Source of the DNA: Bradyrhizobium sp. STM 3843
GTDB taxonomy: Bacteria; Pseudomonadota; Alphaproteobacteria; Rhizobiales; Xanthobacteraceae
Assembly (NCBI RefSeq): GCF_000239815.1
Contig: NZ_CAFK01000257.1
Span: 1 to 64,000 of the forward strand
DNA: 64,000 bases
Reading direction: 5' to 3'
The notes below the pieces were generated by a model, which did not search any database, was not told where the DNA came from, and saw only the letters and a list, made by a program, of their open reading frames with translations. A program made the position numbers and the translations under genes. Below, in pieces: positions 1-7,783 of the stretch. The first letter of the stretch is position 1, and the number at the start of each line of letters is the position of its first letter.

Positions 1-2
1 AA

Positions 3-332
3 ATGGCCTCCGAATTCGGCATGGAGGTCAACCCGCCGGCCGACCAGACCGGCGGACTGACCGCGCGCGTCACCTTTGATCCCTATGTGACCAAGGACTT
101 CCAGGCCATCGTCACGGCGTGGCTGCCGTTCACCTTCGCGATCAACAGCGTCGCGCGCGCCATGGGCGTGCGCGATCTCTATCCGTTCATCCTGACCCCG
201 CCGGTGATCGGCAAGCTCGGCTTCATCCACGGCCTGGTGCAGGAGGGCGCGAAGGGAAGGGCCGAGGGGAAGGTTGGGGATAAGCCCAAAGCGGAGACGA
301 CGGAGACGAGGGCAGAGCTCAAGGCCGGGTAA
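3..332 (+). CDS. C-terminal end of a putative zinc-binding metallopeptidase (partial)
   Basis: The reading frame is already open at the left edge, so this is the 3' part of a gene that starts outside the window. The visible 109 residues contain a segment reading LPFTFAINSVARAMG followed by DLYPFILTPPVIGKLGFIH, which resembles the C-terminal end of the putative zinc-binding metallopeptidases of the COG4307 type. The zinc ligands would lie upstream and cannot be checked. The last 30 residues are rich in Lys, Glu and Thr and look like an unstructured tail. Family assignment is from memory of the C-terminal signature and is moderately sure. Confidence 0.6.
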   Translation: MASEFGMEVNPPADQTGGLTARVTFDPYVTKDFQAIVTAWLPFTFAINSVARAMGVRDLYPFILTPPVIGKLGFIHGLVQEGAKGRAEGKVGDKPKAETTETRAELKAG

Positions 333-396
333 TCCCGTCTTGACTCCTTAGAACATAAAGTGAACAAAGGCGCGCGAGCCGAAATGAGAATTGGCC

Positions 397-603
397 ATGT
401 CGCCTGATCCGAAACCAGCGCCCGAGGATGACGAATTGGAAGCTGCCGTCGACCAGGCTATTGCGGCCTGCGGCGGTGACCAGCGCGCGACCATTCGCGC
501 GCTGATCGTTGCGAACGATTATCTGGAGACCGAGGTCGGCGAGCTGATGAAGGCGGTCTCGCGTGCGTATGCCAGAGGGCGCTTCCACAGCTATTCCGGC
601 TGA
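397..603 (+). CDS. small conserved hypothetical protein (68 aa)
   Basis: Short acidic helical protein with the core AAVDQAIAACGGDQRATIRALIVAN. I chose ATG 397; an in-frame TTG lies two codons upstream at 391. No domain of known function is recognised. A broken relative lies on the minus strand near 59613-59790, with a matching stretch (LAADRIIAACDGDVRAAVCALIVA). That points to a small family present more than once in this genome and supports this frame being a real gene. The downstream gap to pccA (604-750) holds TGCTATAGA at 670-678, which resembles an extended -10 element. Confidence 0.6.
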   Translation: MSPDPKPAPEDDELEAAVDQAIAACGGDQRATIRALIVANDYLETEVGELMKAVSRAYARGRFHSYSG

Positions 604-750
604 CCCCCAGCGGGTCGGCTTTGCCGCAGTGCCGCCCGCCGTGCGGAGCGGGTTGCTTACGGCCGATTTTGCTATAGACGAACCCATAAAGCCCGCGGTC
701 CACGCCTTCGCCGCGGGAGGGGAGCCCGCCCAAAGGTATCAAGCAAAAAC

Positions 751-2766
751 ATGTTCAAGACCATTCTGATCGCCAACCGCGGCGAGATCGCTTGCCGGGT
801 CATCAAGACCGCCCGTCGCATGGGAATCAGGACCGTCGCGGTCTATTCGGAAGCCGATCGCGATGCGCTGCATGTCGAGATGGCCGATGACGCCTTGCTG
901 ATCGGACCGCCGCAAGCGGCCGAGAGCTATCTTCTGATCGATCGCATCGTCGAGGCCTGTCGCAAGACCGGCGCCGAAGCGGTGCATCCGGGCTACGGTT
1001 TTCTCTCCGAGCGCGAGGCCTTTCCGCGCGCGCTTGTCGAGGCCGGCATCGTCTTCATCGGGCCCAATCCAGGCGCGATTGCCGCGATGGGTGACAAGAT
1101 CGAATCCAAGAAGGCGGCTGCCAAGGCCAAGGTCTCGACGGTGCCGGGCTTTCTCGGGGTGATCGAGGACGAGCGGCATGCGGTGCGGATCGCCGACGAC
1201 ATCGGCTATCCCGTGATGATCAAGGCTTCCGCCGGCGGCGGTGGCAAGGGCATGCGCATCGCGCACTCCACGTCCGAGGTCGCGGAAGGCTTCACCCTGG
1301 CCAAGGCCGAGGCCAAATCATCGTTCGGCGACGACCGCGTCTTCATCGAAAAATTCATCGTCGATCCCCGCCATATCGAGATCCAGGTGCTGGGCGACAA
1401 GCATGGCAACGTGATCTATCTCGGCGAGCGCGAATGCTCGATCCAGCGCCGCAACCAGAAGGTCATCGAGGAGGCGCCGTCGCCGCTGCTCGACGAGGAG
1501 ACGCGGCGCAAGATGGGCGAGCAGGCGGTCGCGCTCGCCAAGGCCGTGAACTACGACTCCGCAGGCACGGTCGAGTTCGTCGCCGGGCAGGACAAGAGCT
1601 TCTATTTCCTGGAGATGAACACCCGCCTGCAGGTCGAACATCCCGTCACCGAGCTCGTCACCGGCGTCGATCTCGTCGAACAGATGATCCGCGTCGCCGC
1701 CGGCGAGAAGCTGGCGCTGTCGCAGAAGGACGTCAGCCTCACCGGCTGGGCGGTGGAATCGCGCGTCTATGCCGAGGACCCGTTCCGCAACTTCCTGCCC
1801 TCGATCGGGCGGCTGGTGAAGTATCGTCCGCCGGCGGAGAGCAAAGCCGACGGCATCACGGTGCGCAACGACACCGGCGTGCAGGAGGGCGGCGAGATCT
1901 CGATCTACTACGATCCGATGATCGCCAAGCTGATCACGCATGCGCCGTCGCGCGCGGCGGCGATCGAGGCACAATCGACCGCGCTCGATGCGTTCTATGT
2001 CGATGGCATCCGCCACAACATCCCGTTCCTGTCGGCGCTGATGAACCATCCGCGCTGGCGCGAGGGCCGGCTGTCGACCGGTTTCATTGCCGAGGAATTC
2101 CCGAAGGGCTTTGCCGCGCATGCGCCGGCGGGCGAGATCGCACGGCGGCTGGCCGCGGTCGGCGCCGCGATCGATCACGTGCTCGGCGAGCGCAAGCGGC
2201 AGATTTCGCAGCAGATGATCGGCCGCCCGGTGAAGCGCCAGGGACGCCGCGCGGTCTGGCTCGACCGCGAGGAGATCCTGCTCGACATCAGCAGAGAGGA
2301 CGGCAGCATTGCCGTGCGTTTCGTCGGAGCCGACGGTCATGCAGGACCTGCGCATCATCTGGTATCGAGCTGGAAGCCCGGTGATCCCGTCTGGGAAGGC
2401 ACGATCGACGGTGCCGCGATCGCGGTGCAGACCCGGCCGATTCCGAACGGTGTGCGGCTCGCCCATCAGGGCGTCGAGGCGGCGGTCTATGTCTACACCG
2501 AGGCGGAGGCGGCTTCGGCGCGCCTGATGCCGGTCGTCACGGCCGGCGACAGCGGCAAGAAGGTGCTGTGCCCGATGCCGGGGCTGGTGGTCTCGATTGC
2601 GGTCACCGAGGGCCAGGAGGTCAAGGCCGGCGAGACGCTTGCTGTGATCGAAGCGATGAAGATGCAGAACGTGCTGCGCGCCGAGCGCGACGGCACGGTG
2701 AAGAAGATCCACGCTTCCCCTGGCGCGACGCTCGCGGTCGATGCGCTGATCCTGGAGTTTGCTTAG
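751..2766 (+). CDS. pccA: propionyl-CoA carboxylase alpha subunit (biotin carboxylase plus biotin carrier)
   Basis: 671 residues, the usual length for alpha subunits of acyl-CoA carboxylases. The N-terminal biotin carboxylase begins MFKTILIANRGEIACRV. The ATP-grasp glycine loop (KASAGGGGKGMRI) lies near residue 160, and the catalytic segment EMNTRLQVEHPVTE near residue 290. The C-terminal biotinyl domain carries the biotinylation lysine in EAMKMQ near residue 635. It carboxylates biotin with ATP and bicarbonate and hands CO2 to a beta subunit acting on propionyl-CoA. No beta subunit gene is next to it here. A 3-methylcrotonyl- or acetyl-CoA-specific homologue is possible, but length and sequence style favour PccA. 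Confidence 0.88.
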   Translation: MFKTILIANRGEIACRVIKTARRMGIRTVAVYSEADRDALHVEMADDALLIGPPQAAESYLLIDRIVEACRKTGAEAVHPGYGFLSEREAFPRALVEAGIVFIGPNPGAIAAMGDKIESKKAAAKAKVSTVPGFLGVIEDERHAVRIADDIGYPVMIKASAGGGGKGMRIAHSTSEVAEGFTLAKAEAKSSFGDDRVFIEKFIVDPRHIEIQVLGDKHGNVIYLGERECSIQRRNQKVIEEAPSPLLDEETRRKMGEQAVALAKAVNYDSAGTVEFVAGQDKSFYFLEMNTRLQVEHPVTELVTGVDLVEQMIRVAAGEKLALSQKDVSLTGWAVESRVYAEDPFRNFLPSIGRLVKYRPPAESKADGITVRNDTGVQEGGEISIYYDPMIAKLITHAPSRAAAIEAQSTALDAFYVDGIRHNIPFLSALMNHPRWREGRLSTGFIAEEFPKGFAAHAPAGEIARRLAAVGAAIDHVLGERKRQISQQMIGRPVKRQGRRAVWLDREEILLDISREDGSIAVRFVGADGHAGPAHHLVSSWKPGDPVWEGTIDGAAIAVQTRPIPNGVRLAHQGVEAAVYVYTEAEAASARLMPVVTAGDSGKKVLCPMPGLVVSIAVTEGQEVKAGETLAVIEAMKMQNVLRAERDGTVKKIHASPGATLAVDALILEFA

Positions 2767-2820
2767 TGCTATCCGCGAGGTCGTGCGGGTGGTTGGGCAG
2801 GCTTTACGTTCTTTGACGCC

Positions 2821-2922
2821 GTCATTCCGGGGCGATGCGGAGCATCGAACTAGGGTGCGCAATTGCGCACCTGAGAATCTCGAGATTCCGGGGTCCGGTC
2901 CTTCGGGCCGTCCCGGAATGAC
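2821..2922. repeat. REP-like multi-hairpin intergenic element
   Basis: The element is bounded by GTCATTCCGGG (2821-2831) and its exact reverse complement CCCGGAATGAC (2912-2922). Inside are two more inverted repeats: CGATGC/GCATCG (2833-2847) and a perfect 18-base palindrome GGTGCGCAATTGCGCACC (2854-2871). A G/C-rich arm with a TTCG-type loop follows near 2893-2910. Nothing here is coding. Similar extragenic palindromes are scattered through rhizobial genomes. It fills the gap between pccA and the next gene. Confidence 0.7.
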
Positions 2923-2933
2923 AGGAGAGGATG

Positions 2934-3800
2934 ATGACCTTCCGTGCACGCCGCGAACAGCTGCGTTCGATCCTGACGGGTGATCGCTGCATCCGTCCGG
3001 GCTCGGTCTATGACGCAATCTCGATCCGCATCGCCGAGGATATCGGCTTCGAACTCGGCATGTTCGGCGGCTCGGTGGCTTCGCTCGCGGTGCTCGGCGA
3101 TCCCGATATCGCGCTGATCACGCTGACTGAGCTCGCTGAGCAGATGCGACGGATGTCGCGCGCGGCGTCCTTAGCCGTGCTGGTCGATGCCGATCACGGC
3201 TACGGCAACGCGCTCAACGTCCGCCGTACGGTGCAGGAGCTGGAGGCGGCGGGCGCCGCGGGGCTGACGATCGAGGATACGCTCTTGCCGCAGGCCTTCG
3301 GCGAGGCAAAGACGCAGCTGATCTCGCTCGACGAGGGCATCGGCAAGATGAAGGCGGCGCTCGACGGCCGCGGTGATCCGTCGCTGGTGATCCTCGGGCG
3401 TACTGGGGCCGCGTCGATCACCTCGCTCGATGACGCGATCGCGCGGGCGCGCGCCTATCAGGCCTGCGGAGTGGACGGGCTGTTCTTCACCGGCATCACC
3501 GCGCGCGCCGAGCTCGACGCGATCTCCGAGGCGACGACGCTGCCGATCGTGCTCGGCGGCGCGCCGGCGGAGATGTCGGATCTGGATTATCTGGCCTCGC
3601 GCCACGTGCGGATTGCGCTGCAGGGCCATGCGCCGATCGCGGCCGCGACGCAGGCTGTCTACGACACGCTCAAAGCGCTGCGCGAGGGCACTTCACCGAA
3701 ACAGCTGAAGGGGCTAGCCTCGGCGGAACTGACCGCGCGCGTGACCCGCGAGGCCGATGTGAAGGCGCGCGGTCGCGCGGTTCTCGGACTGAAGCAATGA
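2934..3800 (+). CDS. oxaloacetate decarboxylase-type enzyme (isocitrate lyase/PEP mutase superfamily)
   Basis: 288 residues. The pattern is that of the PEP mutase/isocitrate lyase superfamily: PGSVYDAISIRIAED near the N-terminus, the Mg-binding DADHGYGN near residue 83, and TIEDTLLPQAFG near residue 110. The subgroup with this length and the motif VLGGAP matches the PA4872-like oxaloacetate decarboxylases, which convert oxaloacetate to pyruvate and CO2. Two ATGs stand in tandem (2931 and 2934); the second has better spacing from AGGAG at 2923-2927. The stop overlaps the acylphosphatase start (ATGA), so the two genes are translationally coupled. 2-methylisocitrate lyase is less likely. Confidence 0.8.
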   Translation: MTFRARREQLRSILTGDRCIRPGSVYDAISIRIAEDIGFELGMFGGSVASLAVLGDPDIALITLTELAEQMRRMSRAASLAVLVDADHGYGNALNVRRTVQELEAAGAAGLTIEDTLLPQAFGEAKTQLISLDEGIGKMKAALDGRGDPSLVILGRTGAASITSLDDAIARARAYQACGVDGLFFTGITARAELDAISEATTLPIVLGGAPAEMSDLDYLASRHVRIALQGHAPIAAATQAVYDTLKALREGTSPKQLKGLASAELTARVTREADVKARGRAVLGLKQ

Positions 3801-4102
3801 CGACGGACGACACCATTGTGCATGTCATGGTTCGCGGCCGGGTGCAGGGCGTCGGCTACCGCGCGTGGGTCGAGGACCAGGCGACGCTGAACGGCCTCGA
3901 GGGCTGGGTGCGCAACCGCCAGGACGGCAGCGTCGAGGCGGTGTTGGCTGGACCCGCCGCCGACGTCGCCGAAGTGATTGAACTTTGCCGCAAGGGACCG
4001 CCGGCCTCCCGCGTGGATTCCGTCAGCAACATGCCGGCCCATGCCGACCAGCTCAAGCTGCGCCGCGCAGGCGAGGAGTTCTCGGTGCTGCCGACGGTTT
4101 GA
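3797..4102 (+). CDS. acyP: acylphosphatase
   Basis: 101 residues. The acylphosphatase signature is present: VRGRVQGVGYRAWVEDQA, containing the catalytic Arg, and GWVRNRQDGSVEAVLAG, containing the catalytic Asn. The enzyme hydrolyses acyl phosphates such as acetyl phosphate or carbamoyl phosphate in the cytoplasm. ATG 3797 overlaps the TGA of the upstream decarboxylase by four bases, which fixes the start and implies a shared transcript. Confidence 0.92.
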   Translation: MTTDDTIVHVMVRGRVQGVGYRAWVEDQATLNGLEGWVRNRQDGSVEAVLAGPAADVAEVIELCRKGPPASRVDSVSNMPAHADQLKLRRAGEEFSVLPTV

Positions 4103-4108
4103 GAGCTT

Positions 4109-4933
4109 TCAACCCGCCGCCGAAATCACCAGCGCCTGAATCCCGCCCTCGATCGGGCCATTGCCGAAACGTGACCTGAGCGCTTCTGCAGCCGCATGCG
4201 TTGCAGCCTCCAGGCCGGGCGCGCCGCGGGCCTCGATTTCGCCGCGCATCGGCGTGCCCTGGCACAAGGCGATCGCCGCATCCTCGGCCGCGTTTGCCCG
4301 GCTTCGATGCGCCACTGTCTCGACGGCAATATCGGTGAAGCCGGCCTTGCTCAGGTCGGAACGGATCTGTGCGGCATCATGATAGCCGTGGGGCGTGCGC
4401 TTCAGGAATTCCGGCGGATTGGCAGGAAACACCCGCCGCATGGCCTGACAGACCGTGTCGGTGAATTCATTCTCCTCGATACGGTCCCAGACGTTGAAGA
4501 CAAAGTGGCCACTTGGGCGCAGCACGCGTCGCGCCTCGCTGTAGCCCTCGACCCGGTCCGGGAAGAACATCGCGCCGAACTGACAAACGACGACGTCGAA
4601 GCCTGCATCAGGGAAGGGCAGCGCAAGCGCGTCCGCCTGCTGCCAGGTGATCCCGGGTCCGATCCCGGGCCGTTCGCCGAGGCGCGTCTTCGCCTGCGCG
4701 AGCATGGGCTCGTTCAGGTCGGTCACAGTGAGCCGGGTGGCCTCAGGCATCCGGGCTGCGAGCGCGGCGGTGACCGCCCCGGTGCCCGCGGCCGTCTCCA
4801 GCACGTCATGCGGTGCAAGCTCCTTGATCCGTTCCGCAAGATCCTGCGCGTAGGGCGCGAAGATCATCGGCACGAGCAGCCGATCGTAGAGCTGCGGAAT
4901 CGCTCCCGTAAACGCCTTGTCGGACTGCGTCAT
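4109..4933 (-). CDS. class I SAM-dependent methyltransferase
   Basis: About 274 residues. The SAM-binding motif I reads VLETAAGTGAVTAALAARM, followed by the acidic TVTDLNEPML and the motif FDVVVCQFGAMFFPD, typical of UbiE/Methyltransf_11 enzymes. The substrate is unknown. Two ATGs occur (4936 and 4933); the second sits seven bases from AAAGGAG and is preferred. The frame stays open upstream to 5011, but that part overlaps the regulator's control region and is not protein-like. It is divergent from the GbsR/MarR regulator and so may share its control region. It ends 6 bp from the acyP stop, convergently. Confidence 0.85.
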   Translation of the reverse strand: MTQSDKAFTGAIPQLYDRLLVPMIFAPYAQDLAERIKELAPHDVLETAAGTGAVTAALAARMPEATRLTVTDLNEPMLAQAKTRLGERPGIGPGITWQQADALALPFPDAGFDVVVCQFGAMFFPDRVEGYSEARRVLRPSGHFVFNVWDRIEENEFTDTVCQAMRRVFPANPPEFLKRTPHGYHDAAQIRSDLSKAGFTDIAVETVAHRSRANAAEDAAIALCQGTPMRGEIEARGAPGLEAATHAAAEALRSRFGNGPIEGGIQALVISAAG

Positions 4934-5065
4934 CATTTTGCTCCTTTGACGGGCCCGGCGCCTCGGCACGGCAAAGTGCCGCAACCTGCGCCGGCGGTCG
5001 ACGATGCACATTGGTCAATGCCGCTTGCGGCAGGTTCATTGTCGCGGAACGGGGGCCCCGGCCCC

Positions 5066-5112
5066 TTGACATCCGTCCGGTTCAGTCAGATATTTCTGTC
5101 ATGACAGAAATA
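5066..5112 (+). promoter_or_regulatory. promoter with a perfect 22-bp palindrome overlapping the start codon
   Basis: TTGACA (5066-5071), a 17-base spacer and GATATT (5089-5094) form a credible sigma-70 promoter. The half-site TATTTCTGTCA (5091-5101) is followed immediately by its exact reverse complement TGACAGAAATA (5102-5112). This perfect palindrome covers the -10 region and the ATG at 5101. Transcription from this promoter would begin at or next to the A of the ATG, so the message would be nearly leaderless; no Shine-Dalgarno sequence precedes the ATG. It is most likely the operator of the regulator encoded immediately downstream. Confidence 0.7.
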
Positions 5113-5670
5113 ACCGGTAAAAAGAAACTCCCCCCGGCGATCGAGCGCTTCATCCTCAATTGGGGCGACATGGGCGATCAGTGGGGCGTCAACCGCTCCG
5201 TGAGCCAGATCCACGGCCTGCTTTATCTTGCCGAGCAGCCGATGACGGCGGAGGACATCGCCGACACGCTCGGCATGGCGCGTTCCAATGTCTCCAATTC
5301 GCTGAAGGAGCTGCTCGCCTGGAATCTGATCCGTCGCGTGCCGATCCTCGGCGACCGCCGCGATCATTTCGAGGCCGAGACCGACATCTGGGAGGTGGCG
5401 CAGCGGATCGCCGCCGGCCGCAAGGAGCGGGAGATCGATCCGGCGATCGCGGCGCTGCGCGCCAGCGTCGCCGAGGCGACCGACGATCCGACCACCAGCC
5501 CGGTTGCCGCGAAGCGACTGAAGGACATGCTGGCGTTCACTGAGCTGGTCGACCGCTGGTTCACCCAGATGCTCAAAGTGCCGCGGCCGCGCCTGGTGGC
5601 GCTGATCAAGCTCGGCGAGAAGATCGCAAATCTGCTGCCGTCCGGAAAGTCCAGGTCAGGCAGCGCGTAG
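5101..5670 (+). CDS. GbsR/MarR-family transcriptional regulator
   Basis: 189 residues with a winged helix: MTAEDIADTLGMARSNVSNSLKELLAWNLIRRV, followed by the wing GDRRDHFEAE. The N-terminal IERFILNWGDMGDQWGVNRSV is characteristic of the GbsR-like branch of MarR proteins. The C-terminal half is helical and probably dimerises. I start it at ATG 5101, inside the palindrome; an upstream GTG at 5011 would extend through the promoter and is rejected. The downstream genes (DUF4166 and epimerase) are within 20 bp or overlapping, so it probably heads and controls that operon and perhaps the divergent methyltransferase. Confidence 0.85.
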   Translation: MTEITGKKKLPPAIERFILNWGDMGDQWGVNRSVSQIHGLLYLAEQPMTAEDIADTLGMARSNVSNSLKELLAWNLIRRVPILGDRRDHFEAETDIWEVAQRIAAGRKEREIDPAIAALRASVAEATDDPTTSPVAAKRLKDMLAFTELVDRWFTQMLKVPRPRLVALIKLGEKIANLLPSGKSRSGSA

Positions 5671-5686
5671 GTGAGTGGAGGGTGTC

Positions 5687-6346
5687 ATGGCGTCGGCGCG
5701 ATCTCACAGGCTTTCAACACCCTCCAATGCCAGGCTCCGTGATGATCACCGCTTCCGTGCATTGTTGTCGGCGGAAGATTGGGGCCGTTTGCCAGTGTCG
5801 ATCTGGCGCCGCTTCTCCACGCGGCTCGCCGACGGCGCGACCGTGATCTATGTCGGCGAAATCGAGCACGCACAGCTCAGCCGCGCCGGCTGGTGGTTCG
5901 CGCTGGCGGCGCGCCTGATCGGCGGGCCGCTGCCGACCTCGGCCGATACCGGCGTGCCGATGATCGTCGCGGTGACCGAAGATGCCGCCAGCGGCGGCCA
6001 GATCTGGACCCGCATCTGCGGCCGGATCCACGGCTTTCCGCAGGTGATCCATTCGGCCAAGCGCTTTGCCGGGCCGACGGGACTGGAGGAATATCTCGGC
6101 TGGGGTCTCAGTATGAGTCTGCGGGTCTGCGTCGCCGATGGTGCGCTCGAATTTCGCAGCACCGGCTATGCGATTGCATTTGCCGGCCTGCGCTGCCCGC
6201 TGCCGTCCTGGCTCACGCCCGGCGATGTCGTCGTCACCCATTCCGATCTCGGCGAGGGTGCGTTCCGCTTCACGCTCGAGATCACCCATCCGCGCTTTGG
6301 CCGCATCATCAGCCAATCCGCCGTGTTCCGGGAGGCCTCCTCATGA
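5687..6346 (+). CDS. DUF4166 domain-containing protein
   Basis: 219 residues. The order of features (FRALLSAEDWGRLPVSIWRRF, GEIEHAQLSRAGWWFALAARLIGGPLP, then WTRICGR, HSAKRF and GLEEYLGWGLSM) fits DUF4166. This domain is often found fused to, or beside, NAD-dependent oxidoreductases. Its function is unknown. ATG 5687 follows GGAGGG with good spacing; GTG 5675 is a poorer start. The stop overlaps the next start (ATGA at 6343-6346), so the product is made together with the epimerase-like protein. Confidence 0.75.
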   Translation: MASARSHRLSTPSNARLRDDHRFRALLSAEDWGRLPVSIWRRFSTRLADGATVIYVGEIEHAQLSRAGWWFALAARLIGGPLPTSADTGVPMIVAVTEDAASGGQIWTRICGRIHGFPQVIHSAKRFAGPTGLEEYLGWGLSMSLRVCVADGALEFRSTGYAIAFAGLRCPLPSWLTPGDVVVTHSDLGEGAFRFTLEITHPRFGRIISQSAVFREASS

Positions 6347-7779
6347 CGCCGCTGTTGTGGACGCTCATCGCCATCCAGATCGTCATGGGCGTGTTCGACA
6401 CTTTCTACCACCACGAATTCACCGCGCGCATCGCCTGGCGGCCGTCGCAGCAGAACGAGCTGAGGCTGCACGGCATACGCAATCTGCTCTATGCGGCGCT
6501 CTTTCTCGGATTGGGCTGGTTTGAGCTCCATGGCCTCTGGGCCTGGCTCGTCATCGCGGTGCTGATGGCCGAGATCGCGATCACGTTGACGGATTTCGTC
6601 GAAGAGGATCTGACCCGCAAGCTGCCGGCAAGCGAGCGCATCAATCATACGCTGCTGGCGATCAACTATGGCGCCATCCTTGCGTGGCTGGTGCCGGTCC
6701 TGATCGGCTGGGCAATGCAGCCGACTGCAGTCGTGGTCGCGTATGCAGGCGTGCTGAGCTGGATCGCTGCGGCGGCCTGCATCGGCGCTGCCCTGTGCGG
6801 TCTCCGGGATTTTGCCGCCGCGAGGCGCCTTGCGCGCCTGGCAACGCCGCTTGCGGGTGAACTGGTCGCGGTGCTGCCGCCGGCGAAGACGGTGCTGGTC
6901 ACCGGTGCGACCGGGTTCATCGGCGGGCGCCTCGTCGCAAGCCTCACCGAAGCCGGTCACCACGTCATTGCGCTGGTGCGCAACCGGGCCAGGGCGGCAT
7001 CGCTGCCGCTGCCGATCACGCTGATCACCAGTCTCGATCAGCTTCCGTCCGACACACGGATCGAAGCGGTGGTCAATCTCGCGGGCGAACCGATCGGCAA
7101 TCAAGCATGGACCGAGGCCAAGCGGCAGACGATCCTGCAGTCACGCCTCTCCGTGACATCAGATGTCGTGCGCCTGATCGGCCGTCTCGATCGCAAGCCC
7201 ATGGTGCTGGTCAATGGCTCGGCCGTCGGCTGGTACGGCCTCTGGCAGGATCAGCCGCTGACCGAGTCCGCCAAATCGCATGCCTGCTTCAGCCATGATC
7301 TGTGCGAAGCGTGGGAGCGGGCGGCGGGAGCTGCCGAGGCCCACGGCGTGCGGGTGGTCGCCTTGCGGATCGGCCTGGTGGTGGCGCGAGACGGCGGGGT
7401 CCTGTCGCGTCTGTTGACGCCGTTCGAATTCGGGCTCGGCGGCCCGCTCGGCTCCGGCCTGCAATGGATGTCATGGATCGAGCGCGACGACCTGGTCCGG
7501 CTGATCGCCCATGTGATCGCCAGGCAGGACCTGTCGGGCCCGATCAACGCCACCGCGCCGCTGCCGGTGCGCAATCTCACCTTCACCGCGGAGCTGGCGC
7601 GGCGGCTGCGGCGGCCGGCGCTACTCCGCGTTCCCGCGGCATTGCTGCGCAAGATTGGCGGCGATCTCGCCAATGAGCTGCTGCTCGGCGGCCAGCGCGT
7701 GCTGCCGAACAAGGCGCTCAGCAACGGCTTCGTGTTCCGCTATCAGAGCCTGCGCAGCGCGCTGGAGGCAATCCTGTGA
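6343..7779 (+). CDS. membrane-anchored TIGR01777-family NAD-dependent epimerase/dehydratase
   Basis: 478 residues. Residues 1-150 contain about four hydrophobic helices (TPLLWTLIAIQIVMGVF near the start, and WLVPVLIGWAMQ further on). A Rossmann fold begins near residue 183 with VLVTGATGFIGGRLV. It continues with VNLAGEPIG, NGSAVGWYG and WMSWIERDDLVRLI, all typical of the TIGR01777 (YfcH/SDR39U1) epimerase group. The fusion would place an extended SDR at the membrane; its substrate is unknown. ATG 6343 overlaps the upstream stop. The frame is open further upstream, but that is a shadow of the DUF4166 gene. Confidence 0.82.
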   Translation: MTPLLWTLIAIQIVMGVFDTFYHHEFTARIAWRPSQQNELRLHGIRNLLYAALFLGLGWFELHGLWAWLVIAVLMAEIAITLTDFVEEDLTRKLPASERINHTLLAINYGAILAWLVPVLIGWAMQPTAVVVAYAGVLSWIAAAACIGAALCGLRDFAAARRLARLATPLAGELVAVLPPAKTVLVTGATGFIGGRLVASLTEAGHHVIALVRNRARAASLPLPITLITSLDQLPSDTRIEAVVNLAGEPIGNQAWTEAKRQTILQSRLSVTSDVVRLIGRLDRKPMVLVNGSAVGWYGLWQDQPLTESAKSHACFSHDLCEAWERAAGAAEAHGVRVVALRIGLVVARDGGVLSRLLTPFEFGLGGPLGSGLQWMSWIERDDLVRLIAHVIARQDLSGPINATAPLPVRNLTFTAELARRLRRPALLRVPAALLRKIGGDLANELLLGGQRVLPNKALSNGFVFRYQSLRSALEAIL

Positions 7780-7783
7780 CGCT

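Noticed and set aside
1006..1018. CTCCGAGCGCGA inside pccA, resembling the attachment core
   Set aside because: Only about 11 bases match, it lies in a conserved coding stretch, and it lacks the CCA end and flanking arms. Chance likeness is enough in GC-rich DNA.
1318..3018. 566-codon open frame on the minus strand opposite pccA
   Set aside because: It is antisense to a clear carboxylase gene, is rich in Arg, Asp and His as expected of a GC-rich shadow frame, and shows no domain.
5779..6342. N-terminal extension of the epimerase frame through the DUF4166 gene
   Set aside because: The extension is Arg-rich shadow sequence. ATG 6343 overlaps the DUF4166 stop and begins a proper membrane helix.
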